Assembly: GCA_030645475.1 (NCBI GenBank)
Contig: JAUSMA010000009.1
Coordinates: 23,952-87,951 of the forward strand
Direction: 5' to 3'
Length of the DNA stretch: 64,000 nt
Source of the DNA: Nitrospirota bacterium
GTDB lineage: Bacteria; Nitrospirota; Nitrospiria; Nitrospirales; Nitrospiraceae
Part shown: positions 44,757 to 52,715 of the stretch, one piece after another
Layout: every line of letters starts with the position of its first letter
Numbering within the stretch: the first letter of the stretch is position 1
Made by a program: the position numbers and the translations under genes
Notes under the pieces: generated by a model
What the model saw: the letters and a program-made list of their open reading frames with translations, nothing else
The model's database searches: none
Told to the model about the DNA's origin: nothing

Positions 44757-45038
44757 ATGAGACTATCTAAAGAACGCGTACGTCACATCTCAGAGTCGGT
44801 GGCTGCCCGGCTCCAGCAAGAGGGGCAACTGACGATTGTCGGGGATCGCAAGGCGTTCGTCGAGCAGATCGACCATGCCATTATCGAGGAGCTGTCGGTC
44901 GAAGACCGTTTGAACGCCGAAGTACGGCAGATGTTAAAAGCCTACGAGCAAGACATCGAACGAGGGCAAGTAGACTTTCAGCGGATGTTCACCATGGTCA
45001 AGACGAAGCTGGCGCGCGAGCGGGGCATCATTCTCTAG
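44757..45038 (+). CDS. DUF507 protein, first of a tandem pair
   Basis: 93 aa from the ATG at 44757 (a longer frame opens inside the A repeat). DUF507 pattern: MRLSKERVRHISESVAARL, VEQIDHAIIEELSVEDRLN, KAYEQDIERGQVDFQRMF, TKLARERGIIL. Small helical protein of unknown role found in Deltaproteobacteria, Nitrospirota and others. The second copy begins 75 bases later. Confidence 0.88.
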   Translation: MRLSKERVRHISESVAARLQQEGQLTIVGDRKAFVEQIDHAIIEELSVEDRLNAEVRQMLKAYEQDIERGQVDFQRMFTMVKTKLARERGIIL

Positions 45039-45112
45039 GGCGTGAAACGTGAAGCGTATTTCGTGAAGCGCTTGCGAACGAAATACGAACGACGAACAAC
45101 AAGCGAGTTCTT

Positions 45113-45388
45113 ATGTTGAGCGAAGAAAAAATCAGCCATCTCTCCCACATCATTCTTCAAGCGGTGAAGAAAAGCCCGCTCGTGACGGTAGGGGCTGACG
45201 ACGGGCGGGTCCTCAAAGAGATTAAGAAGGTGCTGGCAGCCGAGTTGGCACAAGAGGCAGAGATCGATCGAAAGGTTCGGGCCAAGTTGGCCTCCTATTC
45301 CCGCGGGATCGTCGAGGGCAGCGGGGAATGGGACGTGTTGTATCGGAAAACATTTGAAGAAGAATCGCGGAAACATACGAAGGGGTGA
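45113..45388 (+). CDS. DUF507 protein, second of a tandem pair
   Basis: 91 aa: LSEEKISHLSHIILQAVKK, KEIKKVLAAELAQEAEIDRK, VRAKLASYSRGIVEGSGEWDVL, RKTFEEES. Same family as its upstream neighbour but clearly diverged, so an old duplication; such pairs may form a heterodimer (inference). The leader contains the recurrent word cgtgaagcgtatttcg. Confidence 0.88.
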   Translation: MLSEEKISHLSHIILQAVKKSPLVTVGADDGRVLKEIKKVLAAELAQEAEIDRKVRAKLASYSRGIVEGSGEWDVLYRKTFEEESRKHTKG

Positions 45389-45395
45389 GGTGACG

Positions 45396-45851
45396 ATGAA
45401 ATCTGTATCTGCCTTGAAATGCCTATCTCTCCTCGGAGTGGTCCTGTTGCTGCTCGGTTCGGTGGCCTGTGCCAAGAGCAAGGCGAAGCCGTTGGTTCCG
45501 CTGGCGCTCGAAGCCGGAGTCAAGCCGCAGGCCGTGGTCTTGACCGAACAGGGGACGCAGGCCTATCAAGCCAGGCAGTTCGACGAGGCGAAGAAGTCCT
45601 TCTCGCAAGCAATGGACCTGGCGCCTCAATCGGGGCCTGCGCATTACAACTACGCCTTGGCCTTAAATGCCCTGGGCGATACGGAGCGCGCGAGGCAGCA
45701 GTTTCTAGACGCGGCGAATCTGGCTCCCGGCGACAAAGTCATCTGGGATTCTCCCGCGCTCCGTCCCTTCGGCAGCCCGGAGGGTCCGAAAGAGCACAAA
45801 GAACACCCGGTTGGCACCAGCAGGCCTGGCATCGGGAGTGGCCCGCGATAA
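45396..45851 (+). CDS. TPR lipoprotein
   Basis: About 151 aa from the ATG at 45396, which follows gaggtga and overlaps the previous stop region. Signal peptide with lipobox LGSVAC, then a TPR-like pair (GTQAYQARQFDEAKKSFSQA, HYNYALALNALGDTERARQ). The Ala/Arg-rich helical repeat is short, two motifs. Probably an envelope protein-interaction lipoprotein; partner unknown. Confidence 0.8.
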   Translation: MKSVSALKCLSLLGVVLLLLGSVACAKSKAKPLVPLALEAGVKPQAVVLTEQGTQAYQARQFDEAKKSFSQAMDLAPQSGPAHYNYALALNALGDTERARQQFLDAANLAPGDKVIWDSPALRPFGSPEGPKEHKEHPVGTSRPGIGSGPR

Positions 45852-45880
45852 TCTGATTGATGGAGAGGGAGTGAGCTGCG

Positions 45881-46348
45881 ATGGCAACAGAACTAGAAGT
45901 TGGAAAGAAGGCTCCGGCGTTTTCGCTCCCTGACCAATCGGGAGAGTCGGTCAGCCTGAAGGATTTTGCCGGCAAGCAGGTGGTTCTCTATTTCTATCCC
46001 AAAGACGATACCCCGGGCTGCACCAAGGAATCGTGCGATTTTCGCGATGCCATCACGCCGATCAAGAAGGCGGGGGCCGTCGTGCTCGGTCTGAGTTTTG
46101 ACGGCCAGGCGTCCCATCAGAAATTCATCAAGAAGTTTACGTTGCCGTTCCCGTTACTCAGCGACGAGGAGAAAGTCGTCGCGACCGCCTACGGGGTCTA
46201 TAAAGAAAAAAGCATGTACGGCAAGAAATATATGGGCATCGAGCGCAGCACCTTCGTGATCGACCAAGCCGGGAAGCTGAAGGCGATATTCCGCAAGGTC
46301 AAGGTTGACGGTCATGTGGATGAGGTGTTGGCAGTCCTAAAGGCCTAA
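45881..46348 (+). CDS. bcp: Thioredoxin-dependent peroxiredoxin (Bcp)
   Basis: Thiol peroxidase of the PrxQ/Bcp group, 155 aa. Active-site segment PGCTKESCDFRDA with peroxidatic Cys and a second Cys 5 residues on, as in atypical 2-Cys Bcp, preceded by VVLYFYPKDDT. Uses thioredoxin as reductant; trxA is in the window. Behind agagggagtga Shine-Dalgarno. Followed directly by a family A repeat. Confidence 0.95.
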   Translation: MATELEVGKKAPAFSLPDQSGESVSLKDFAGKQVVLYFYPKDDTPGCTKESCDFRDAITPIKKAGAVVLGLSFDGQASHQKFIKKFTLPFPLLSDEEKVVATAYGVYKEKSMYGKKYMGIERSTFVIDQAGKLKAIFRKVKVDGHVDEVLAVLKA

Positions 46349-46356
46349 CCTTCCCT

Positions 46357-46481
46357 CAGGATGCTGAAACAGTCCGTCAGCTTCGTTCTCGGCTCATCGA
46401 AATCCTCAACGTACCCCTGAGGGTACGCCTCCGGTTTCGACTCGCCTGCGGCCTTGCTGAACGAACTGTTTGAGCATCCTG
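46357..46481 (+). repeat. Family A repeat, copy 4
   Basis: 125 bp with ends caggatgctgaaacagtcc and gaactgtttgagcatcctg, inner hairpin cgtacccctgagggtacg. Directly behind bcp, same direction. Confidence 0.92.
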
Positions 46482-46514
46482 TGCGGTGTATTTTTTATTT
46501 TAGCTGTGCGGCCT

Positions 46515-47336
46515 ATGACCATTCCCTTCCGCAGAGCCAGTCTTTTCACCATCCTCATGTTCTTGACTGCGACCGCTCGCCTCTTTGGGGCAGAGCCGGT
46601 TCCTGGAGTCCTGACGGTTCACGATAGTCTGACGTCACCCAATCAGCCTGCGACCATTGAGGCCACCTTTACACAGAAGGGTCTCCCGACTGGGACCGGT
46701 CTCGGAGGCGAGCCCATCGAGCTGCTCATCGCCGGGAATGTTGTGGCGACCGCGACGACCGGTGGCGATGGGCGTGCGGTCCTGTCCTATACCCCGAAAG
46801 CCAAAGGGGCGCTTCCCTTCACCGTGCGTGTCGGAACCACGTCGAGTCTTGCTGGAGTCGAAGCCGGTGCGAATCTCATTGTGTGGGAACGTCGAGGTCC
46901 GATGATGGCGGTGGAAATGACAGCCCTCATGGAGGACGCTGTCAGTCGGCGCCCGATGCCAGATGCCGCAGAAGAACTCGCCAAGCTCACGCAGTTTTAC
47001 TACAACGTATTGTATGTGGTGACGCAGGATAAGACGGTGGCGGCATATGACCAGGTGAATGAGCAGGCCAGACAATGGCTTAAGGAACAGAAGTTTCCGG
47101 TGGGACATATTCTTGTGTTGCCGGCAGGCCCGGAGGGGTTTGGCGCGAAGCTGGATGAATTGCATGCGGCTGGCTGGAAGACGCTCAAAGTAGGAGTGGG
47201 CCGCACGAAGACTTTTGCCGAAGCGTTTCTGCAGCGGCGTCTCGGCGCCGTGATGGTGCCGGAACCGGCCAAAGGCGAGGTGCCGCGGAAGGCGAAGGTG
47301 GTGAAGGAGTGGAAGGACGTGCGGAAGAAATTGTGA
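46515..47336 (+). CDS. Exported protein of unknown function, Ig-like then HAD-like
   Basis: About 273 aa from the ATG at 46515; the open frame starts inside the A repeat. Signal peptide ~12-29. A first beta-rich part (~30-130: LTVHDSLTSPNQPATIEATFTQ, GGDGRAVLSYTPKAKGALPFTV) looks like an Ig-like domain. The second part (FYYNVLYVVTQDKTVAAYD, AGWKTLKVGVGRTKTFAEAF) resembles the LNS2/HAD-like fold seen in phosphatidate-phosphatase relatives, but I see no clean DxDxT. Function unknown. Confidence 0.6.
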   Translation: MTIPFRRASLFTILMFLTATARLFGAEPVPGVLTVHDSLTSPNQPATIEATFTQKGLPTGTGLGGEPIELLIAGNVVATATTGGDGRAVLSYTPKAKGALPFTVRVGTTSSLAGVEAGANLIVWERRGPMMAVEMTALMEDAVSRRPMPDAAEELAKLTQFYYNVLYVVTQDKTVAAYDQVNEQARQWLKEQKFPVGHILVLPAGPEGFGAKLDELHAAGWKTLKVGVGRTKTFAEAFLQRRLGAVMVPEPAKGEVPRKAKVVKEWKDVRKKL

Positions 47337-47404
47337 GGGCGGGTCGGGGGCTCCTATTGCTCGTAGAACGCGCACGACTCTGCAGGGAACAGGCAGACCG
47401 CCCT
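47337..47404 (+). repeat. Family B partial copy, first of a cluster
   Basis: Arms agggcgggtc and gaccgccct pair, enclosing gctcgtagaacgcgcacga, the half-core of the family. It begins at the stop codon of the exported-protein gene. Confidence 0.6.
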
Positions 47405-47442
47405 TCTTGCTCGTGCAACGCGCAGCCTCAGAAGGATAGGAA

Positions 47443-47538
47443 GGGGAGCAGCCGGACCATTCTTCTTGCTCGCTGAGGCCCCACGATGAACCGGTGGTCC
47501 CTCAATGCGCGCAGTGAAGAACAGTCCGGCTGCTCCCC
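47443..47538 (+). repeat. Family B hairpin, copy 2
   Basis: Arms ggggagcagccggac and gtccggctgctcccc are perfectly complementary (15 bp). Core contains gctcgctgaggccccacgat and ccctcaatgcgcgcagtg. Confidence 0.85.
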
Positions 47539-47790
47539 TTGAGGAGTGACAGTTGAAGCTCTTTTCCGTCACGCGCAGTAAAGGGCAACCCGGTCACCCG
47601 CTTATTGTGATGCCTTCCACTCTGGTGAGGGAAGAAGGTGGTAGACGAGAGCCCCTGAATGCAAAGGGGGTAACAAACCTTCGGCAAGAAATTCCAAGGC
47701 TGGTTATACGGATAGTAGATCAGAACTCTGCATTTTATGCGGACCAGTTTAATTAATTATAGTTAGTCCCTAAGAGCCAAGGTCAACACT

Positions 47791-48135
47791 ATGTCAATCG
47801 TTCAAGATCGCGTCATTCAGAGGTTTGCCGACCTTGAAGTGCAGTGCCGCGCGATTCCTCTCATTAACCGTAATGAGGAAAATCTCACCTCTTATGCCCA
47901 ACCAGAGCAGTTCTACGCTTGGGCCACTAGTGCGCTAAACGCTATCCAGGGCGTCTTTGGCAAGGAGTCTTCCCATTCGGAGCGCTTCGAGCTAGAAATG
48001 AAGTCCATCTCTAATAATTTCGTATGGGAGAGGAAGATTGAAACTCTCCGGGGTGTATTCCTTGGCGCCAAGAGTGATGTCGATGGCGGTCATTTGCGAG
48101 AAATAAACGGGGACATTCTGAATTTTCGCGGGTGA
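47791..48135 (+). CDS. Small accessory protein, probably an N-terminal fragment
   Basis: 114 aa, AT-richer than its surroundings. The pattern FYAWATSALNAIQGVFGKESSH...F and GVFLGAKSDVDGGH recalls the N-terminal domain of longer bacterial proteins of about 250-300 aa that continue into a HEPN- or DUF4145-like domain; here the frame stops after LNFRG, so the C-terminal part is missing. This relation is from memory and moderate at best. No Shine-Dalgarno stands out. Likely a decayed accessory gene next to the B hairpins. Confidence 0.5.
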   Translation: MSIVQDRVIQRFADLEVQCRAIPLINRNEENLTSYAQPEQFYAWATSALNAIQGVFGKESSHSERFELEMKSISNNFVWERKIETLRGVFLGAKSDVDGGHLREINGDILNFRG

Positions 48136-48317
48136 TCAGGCGAGATTTGTGGGAAGAAACCGGTATGTCCAGATATATCCTTCTCTAGCAAGGCGCTCTA
48201 GCCGACCGTCAGGCAAGCTCCTCAGTTCCTCCATGCTGTCGTGGCAGGCAGCGGCTGGGCGGTAGATTTCATCGAACATCGCTGGTACAGTTTCGGGTGA
48301 CCGTTATGGAGGTGGGT

Positions 48318-48542
48318 ATGCCCCAATCAGCAAAAGCCATTTTGCATCAGGCCCTTGAACTCCCGTCCAATGACCGTGCGGCGTTAGTGGAAGGTCTGAT
48401 TGCCAGTCTTGACAAGCCCAATCCCGCCCTTGATGCGATGTGGCTCAAGGAAGCGGAAGATCGCTTGGCTGCGTACCATGCCGGCGAGCTTGGCGCGGTC
48501 GATGCGGAGCGGGTCTTCGCGGATCTCGGGAAAAAAGTTTGA
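48318..48542 (+). CDS. Addiction-module antitoxin (PF09720-type), orphan
   Basis: 74 aa from the ATG at 48318, which has ggagg 5 bases upstream (the frame opens at a GTG at 48297). The family signature is seen: LHQALELPSNDRAALVEGLIASLD and MWLKEAEDRLAAYHAGELGAVDAERVFADL. These antitoxins normally sit just before a ParE-like toxin, but the next 130 bases hold none and radA follows. Probably an orphan or decayed module. Confidence 0.8.
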   Translation: MPQSAKAILHQALELPSNDRAALVEGLIASLDKPNPALDAMWLKEAEDRLAAYHAGELGAVDAERVFADLGKKV

Positions 48543-48675
48543 AGACAAGATTCCTGCTCCCCGCGCTCGGACATAAGACGGCACGGGTCGATTAACGGGC
48601 TCCCGTATCTTCCATTCACCTCCCTCTATCATTTACTATAAGTCTCGGGTTTCCCTCTTACGAAGGCTTCTCTGA

Positions 48676-50037
48676 ATGAAAGCGAAAACGAGTTTTTCCT
48701 GCCAGGCTTGCGGGCATCAATCGCCTCGATGGCTTGGTCGCTGCCCTGATTGCAGCGGCTGGAATACCATGAAAGAGGAACGGCAGGCGCCGACCGGGAA
48801 GGGGCGGCCTGCTGCGATGAAGATTGCGCAGGCGAAGGCGACGCCGATTGCCGAGATCGAAGTCGTCGGTGAGGACCGGCGGCTGACGAATATCGGTGAA
48901 TTCGACCGGGTGCTGGGAGGGGGCGTCATTCCCGGCTCGGTCATCTTGATCGGTGGCGATCCTGGCATCGGGAAGACGACTTTGTTGCTCCAGGCGCTTC
49001 CACGCCTGTCTTCCAAGGAAGAACCGGTGCTGTATGTTTCCGGGGAGGAATCTCCGAGGCAGATCAAGATGCGGGGGCAGCGGCTCGGTATCGAGCATCC
49101 GAATCTACTCATCCTGGCGGAAACCTCGCTTGAACAAATCCTCAAGGCGGTGCAGGAGATCCAGCCTGCTGCCGTGGTTGTCGACTCGATCCAAACGGTC
49201 TATACGGAACAGATCACTTCTGCGCCAGGCAGCATCAGCCAGGTGCAGGAGGTCGCAGGGCAGTTGATGTGGTACGCGAAGCGCAGCAATGTACCGGTCT
49301 TCATCATCGGGCATGTGACGAAGGAAGGCGCGATTGCCGGGCCGCGGTTGTTGGAGCACATCGTCGACACGGTGCTCTATTTCGAAGGGGACAAGGGCCA
49401 TAGCTTTCGGATTCTCCGCGCCGTGAAGAATCGTTTTGGCTCGACCAACGAGATCGGCGTGTTCGAAATGAAAGACACAGGGCTGGAGGAAGTGAGCAAT
49501 CCCTCCGAGTTGTTTTTGGCGGAACGGTCGCAGCGCACCACGGGATCGGTAGTGGTCTCGAGTCTCGAAGGGTCGCGGCCGATTCTGGTCGAATTGCAAG
49601 CCTTGGTGTCGTCCACGAGTTATGCGATGCCGAAACGCATGGCGAACGGCGTGGAACAGAATCGAGTGTCGCTCCTGCTTGCGGTCATGGAGAAGCGGCT
49701 GGGCATGCATCTATCCGGACAGGACGTCTATGTCAACGTCGTCGGGGGGATGCATATCGACGAGCCGGCCATCGATTTGGGTATCGTGGCGGCGGTCACA
49801 TCGAGTTTGCGTGAAGTCCCGATTGAGCCTGGTCTGTTGGTGTTGGGTGAAGTGGGGCTTGGTGGCGAAGTCCGCGCGATCAGTCAGGCGGAAATGCGGA
49901 TTCGTGAAGCGGCAAAAATGGGCTTCACTCGTTGCCTGTTGCCGGAACGGAACTTGGCCAAGCTGGAGCCGATCAATGGGATCGAATTGATCGGGATCAA
50001 GGAAGTGGGAGAGGCGTTAGATGTGGTGTTGGCATAA
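48676..50037 (+). CDS. radA: DNA repair protein RadA/Sms
   Basis: RecA-related helicase for branch migration in recombination, 453 aa. Zinc finger CQACGHQSPRWLGRCPDC at the N-terminus, Walker A GGDPGIGKTTLLLQ, the RadA-specific KNRFGSTNEIGVFEM, and the C-terminal Lon-protease-like domain. Followed by an overlapping lipoprotein gene and tsaB, rimI. Confidence 0.97.
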   Translation: MKAKTSFSCQACGHQSPRWLGRCPDCSGWNTMKEERQAPTGKGRPAAMKIAQAKATPIAEIEVVGEDRRLTNIGEFDRVLGGGVIPGSVILIGGDPGIGKTTLLLQALPRLSSKEEPVLYVSGEESPRQIKMRGQRLGIEHPNLLILAETSLEQILKAVQEIQPAAVVVDSIQTVYTEQITSAPGSISQVQEVAGQLMWYAKRSNVPVFIIGHVTKEGAIAGPRLLEHIVDTVLYFEGDKGHSFRILRAVKNRFGSTNEIGVFEMKDTGLEEVSNPSELFLAERSQRTTGSVVVSSLEGSRPILVELQALVSSTSYAMPKRMANGVEQNRVSLLLAVMEKRLGMHLSGQDVYVNVVGGMHIDEPAIDLGIVAAVTSSLREVPIEPGLLVLGEVGLGGEVRAISQAEMRIREAAKMGFTRCLLPERNLAKLEPINGIELIGIKEVGEALDVVLA

Positions 50038-51034
50038 AAGTGGAACAGATGGGCGCGCCGTTGTGCAAGCGCAACGAGTATGGTCTCACCCTCCGACTCC
50101 CGTTGCCCCAAGGCGTATCGATTACCTCGTCGGCTGTGCTCGTTGGACGAACAGCGTCGAGACTGAACTGAGAGGCCCATTTACGCGAGGCGCCGGTGTC
50201 AGGGCAGAGAAGCGCGGGCGTCGCTGGGGGTTGTTGCTGCTCTGTTGTGTCATCGTTCCCCTGTTTTCCAACTGTGCGGCCGTCCCGCCGCGCGAGGAGG
50301 TCGGGCTCAAGCAGGCGACGGTGGAGGAGTTGACGGCGGTACTGAGTCAGAGGGAAGCCGCGATTCAGACGATGAAGGGGCTCTTCAGCGCGAAGGTGCG
50401 AGGCGGGATCATTCCGATCGCGTCGAGGATAGAGGGGGCCTTGTATTATCGTCGTCCAGACGCCATGCGCCTGCGCGGATTCACCGCAATCGGCAGCGAA
50501 CTCTTCGAATTCGTGCAGACGGGCGATCAGTATACGTTGCGGTTGCCGACGATGCGCCGTGTGCTCTCCGGTAGTCCCTCCGACATGAGCGAAATGGGCA
50601 AGCTGGCCAGGCCCTTTCAATTGAGCGTCTGGGCGATGGGTGGTCTGTTGGGTACCGGCATGATCGCGAAGGACGAGACGGCTGTCCTTGTGACTGACGG
50701 GGATCGTGACCGGCTGGATGTGTCCGGGCCTTCATCCAACGGCGTACAAGTCATACGCCGGCGGCTCTGGTTTGAACGGCAGACATGGCTCGTCGTGCGG
50801 GAAGATCGGTTGACGGAGTCCGGTGCCGTGGAAGCCACGATTCAGTACGAGGACTTTCGTGCGATCGGCGAGGGTGACGCGACGAGTGCGGCAAGCGCAG
50901 GGCGGTTGCTGCGGCCGTTTAAGATCTCGTTGGAAGATGGTAACGGGAAGGGAAGCGTGCAGGTCACGTTTCACGAGATGATTCCGAATCAGCCGGTGAC
51001 GGCGGCCGATCTCCCTCAGGTTTCGCTTCGATGA
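50021..51034 (+). CDS. Putative lipoprotein of LolA/LolB-like fold
   Basis: Up to 337 aa; the start is uncertain because the frame begins inside radA and the signal sequence (GLLLLCCVIVPLFSNC, lipobox-like LFSNC) lies about 70 residues in, with no better-placed ATG. A GTG at 50063 or a TTG near 50231 are alternatives. The mature part, ~250 aa of alternating strands (MKGLFSAKVRGGIIPIASRIEGALYYRRPDAMRLRGF), matches the outer-membrane-lipoprotein-sorting type fold (DUF4292-like). Overlaps tsaB by 4 bases. Confidence 0.6.
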   Translation: MWCWHKSGTDGRAVVQAQRVWSHPPTPVAPRRIDYLVGCARWTNSVETELRGPFTRGAGVRAEKRGRRWGLLLLCCVIVPLFSNCAAVPPREEVGLKQATVEELTAVLSQREAAIQTMKGLFSAKVRGGIIPIASRIEGALYYRRPDAMRLRGFTAIGSELFEFVQTGDQYTLRLPTMRRVLSGSPSDMSEMGKLARPFQLSVWAMGGLLGTGMIAKDETAVLVTDGDRDRLDVSGPSSNGVQVIRRRLWFERQTWLVVREDRLTESGAVEATIQYEDFRAIGEGDATSAASAGRLLRPFKISLEDGNGKGSVQVTFHEMIPNQPVTAADLPQVSLR

Positions 51035-51849
51035 AAGTCCTGGCTGTCGAAACGGCAACGTCGTGGCAGAGTGTGGCGATTCTCGAAGACTCGCGCGTCC
51101 TGGCCTGCCACGAGCAGGATGCGGCCGGGTCTCATGCCAAACTGTTGTTGCCGACGATCGATCGGTTGTTTCGTGAGACGGGTCTCTCGCTCAAGCAATT
51201 GGACGGTCTTGTTGTGTCGATCGGTCCCGGGTCCTTTACGGGACTTCGCGTCGGCCTGGCGACGCTCCTCGGGTTCCGGACGATCGGTCAGCTGCCGTTA
51301 GCGGTCGTGCCGACACTTGAAGGTCTGGCCTGGAATCTGAGAGGCACTTCGACGCGCCTCTGTCCCGTGCTCAATAGTCGGCGCGGAGAACTCTACTGGG
51401 CACAGTTTCGCTGGACCGGCGAGGGTCGGCTGGAACGAGTGGTTTCGGAGCAGGTGGGCACGCCCGTCATGTTGGGGCGCAGCCTCACAGAGTCGGCGCT
51501 CCTCTTTGGGGAAGGCTGGACGACGGAAGCCCCGGCTATTCGTGCCTCGATCCTGTCCGCCATCACGGTGACCGAGGCGCCGGATGCTGCCATGAAACCG
51601 TCAGCCGTCTCGATTGGTTTGGCGGGCATCGAGAGGCTCCGGCGCGGTGAACGGGCAGGAGTTGGTATCAGTCCGTTGTACGTACAGCGCACCGCAGCGG
51701 AGTTGAAGTATGAAGAATCCGGCGGCATCTCGCCGGTGGTGCTGCGTCAGGAACGTGTCGCAAAAAAAATGACGGCTCGAGCCTCGGCGGTACGGGCTCA
51801 GTCGGAGGATCGGCGGGCTGCGCGAGGAAAAGGGAAGAGCGGGTTGTGA
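51031..51849 (+). CDS. tsaB: tRNA threonylcarbamoyladenosine synthesis protein TsaB
   Basis: Partner of TsaD in making t6A37 of tRNA. 272 aa. ASKHA fold: LAVETATSWQSVAILED start, HAKLLLPTIDRLF, then SIGPGSFTGLRVGLATLLG. The ~30-residue basic tail (RQERVAKKMTARASAVRAQS) is an extra. Precedes rimI with a GTGA overlap; tsaB-rimI adjacency is common. Confidence 0.95.
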   Translation: MKVLAVETATSWQSVAILEDSRVLACHEQDAAGSHAKLLLPTIDRLFRETGLSLKQLDGLVVSIGPGSFTGLRVGLATLLGFRTIGQLPLAVVPTLEGLAWNLRGTSTRLCPVLNSRRGELYWAQFRWTGEGRLERVVSEQVGTPVMLGRSLTESALLFGEGWTTEAPAIRASILSAITVTEAPDAAMKPSAVSIGLAGIERLRRGERAGVGISPLYVQRTAAELKYEESGGISPVVLRQERVAKKMTARASAVRAQSEDRRAARGKGKSGL

Positions 51850-52403
51850 CGATGCGGCTTGGTGAGCAGGGTGAATGGGTGATCGAGCCGGCGACCGTCG
51901 AGGCGCTGCCGGACATTCTCCACATTGAAGAAGCTTGCTTCTCGGCCCCCTGGACGCGCAAAATGTTGGAGGCCGAACTGAGCGGTAATCCTTTTGCGCA
52001 TTTTTTGCTGGCTAAGCAGGTCACGTCCGGCGAAAGCGGTTCCGTTTCGATTATCGGATATCTTTGTTTCTGGGTCGTCTTTGAGGAAGTACGGCTGATG
52101 AACCTGGCGGTCATCGAGTCGATGCGGCACAAGGGCATCGCACGAGCCTTGGTGTCACGGGCGTTAGAGCTCGGGGCTGCACAGACGGCTTCGCGCGCCC
52201 TGCTTGAAGTGCGGGCCTCGAACCTTGCCGCGCATGCACTCTACCGAAGTCTTGGATTTCGCGACGTGTCGACCCGACCAACCTACTACAGCAATCCCAT
52301 AGAAGATGCATTACTGATGGAACTGGATCCGATTCGATCGGAGTCTGTTCGATTGACCGAAGAAGTCGTTCGTGAGGGAGGACGTCTCGACCCGCTGCAG
52401 TAA
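51846..52403 (+). CDS. rimI: Ribosomal-protein-alanine N-acetyltransferase
   Basis: GNAT-fold enzyme, 183-185 aa (GTG at 51846 overlapping tsaB, or ATG two codons on). Acetyl-CoA loop MRHKGIARALVSRALE (RxxGxA type), the following LEVRASNLAAHALYRSLGF and TYYSNPIEDALLMELDP are typical RimI. Acts on S18 in E. coli; other N-termini possible. Confidence 0.93.
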   Translation: MTMRLGEQGEWVIEPATVEALPDILHIEEACFSAPWTRKMLEAELSGNPFAHFLLAKQVTSGESGSVSIIGYLCFWVVFEEVRLMNLAVIESMRHKGIARALVSRALELGAAQTASRALLEVRASNLAAHALYRSLGFRDVSTRPTYYSNPIEDALLMELDPIRSESVRLTEEVVREGGRLDPLQ

Positions 52404-52424
52404 CTCATAACCAGGAGGTGCGAC

Positions 52425-52667
52425 ATGCTGACAGACAGTATGATTGCGGAACGGCTGCGCCAGTCCAGTCACCAATTCCGTGCACTGGAAGAGTCTCATC
52501 ACCGTCTCGACCTGGAATTGGTCCAATTGCAGAAGCGCCACGTACGGACTCCGGCTGAGGAGCAGTCGACCAAACAGTTGCACAAAGAGAAGTTGGCGAA
52601 GAAAGACAAGATGGCCGAGTTGATCCGTGTCTATCGAGACCAGGAACTGCAGGCCGCTCCACGTTGA
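52425..52667 (+). CDS. DUF465 (YdcH-like) small helical protein
   Basis: 80 aa, almost all charged helix. Matches DUF465: RLRQSSHQFRALEESHHRLD, then KLAKKDKMAELIRVYRDQ. Such proteins are short coiled-coil dimers of unknown role. Good Shine-Dalgarno caggaggtg. Confidence 0.82.
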   Translation: MLTDSMIAERLRQSSHQFRALEESHHRLDLELVQLQKRHVRTPAEEQSTKQLHKEKLAKKDKMAELIRVYRDQELQAAPR

Positions 52668-52715
52668 GGAGCATCGTTGTGGGGCTGAGATCAGCCAGCA
52701 ACCGGAACCGGAGTC

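Larger units (their letters stand above)
47337..47790. other. Intergenic stretch with family B cluster
   Basis: About 450 bases without a supported gene: a family B partial copy, a second core fragment gctcgtgcaacgcgca near 47409, a complete family B hairpin, then AT-richer sequence before the truncated accessory gene. Confidence 0.6.

Noticed and set aside
47553..47756. Open frame of 67 codons before the truncated accessory gene
   Set aside because: No ribosome site, no recognisable pattern, and it begins inside the family B cluster.
48136..48279. 47-codon frame on the minus strand beside the orphan antitoxin
   Set aside because: No ribosome-binding site or family pattern; likely chance or decayed DNA.
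48384..48632. Minus-strand frame behind a gggaggtg opposite the antitoxin gene
   Set aside because: It is antisense to the antitoxin, and the site with the best ribosome-binding sequence gives a frame of only seven codons.
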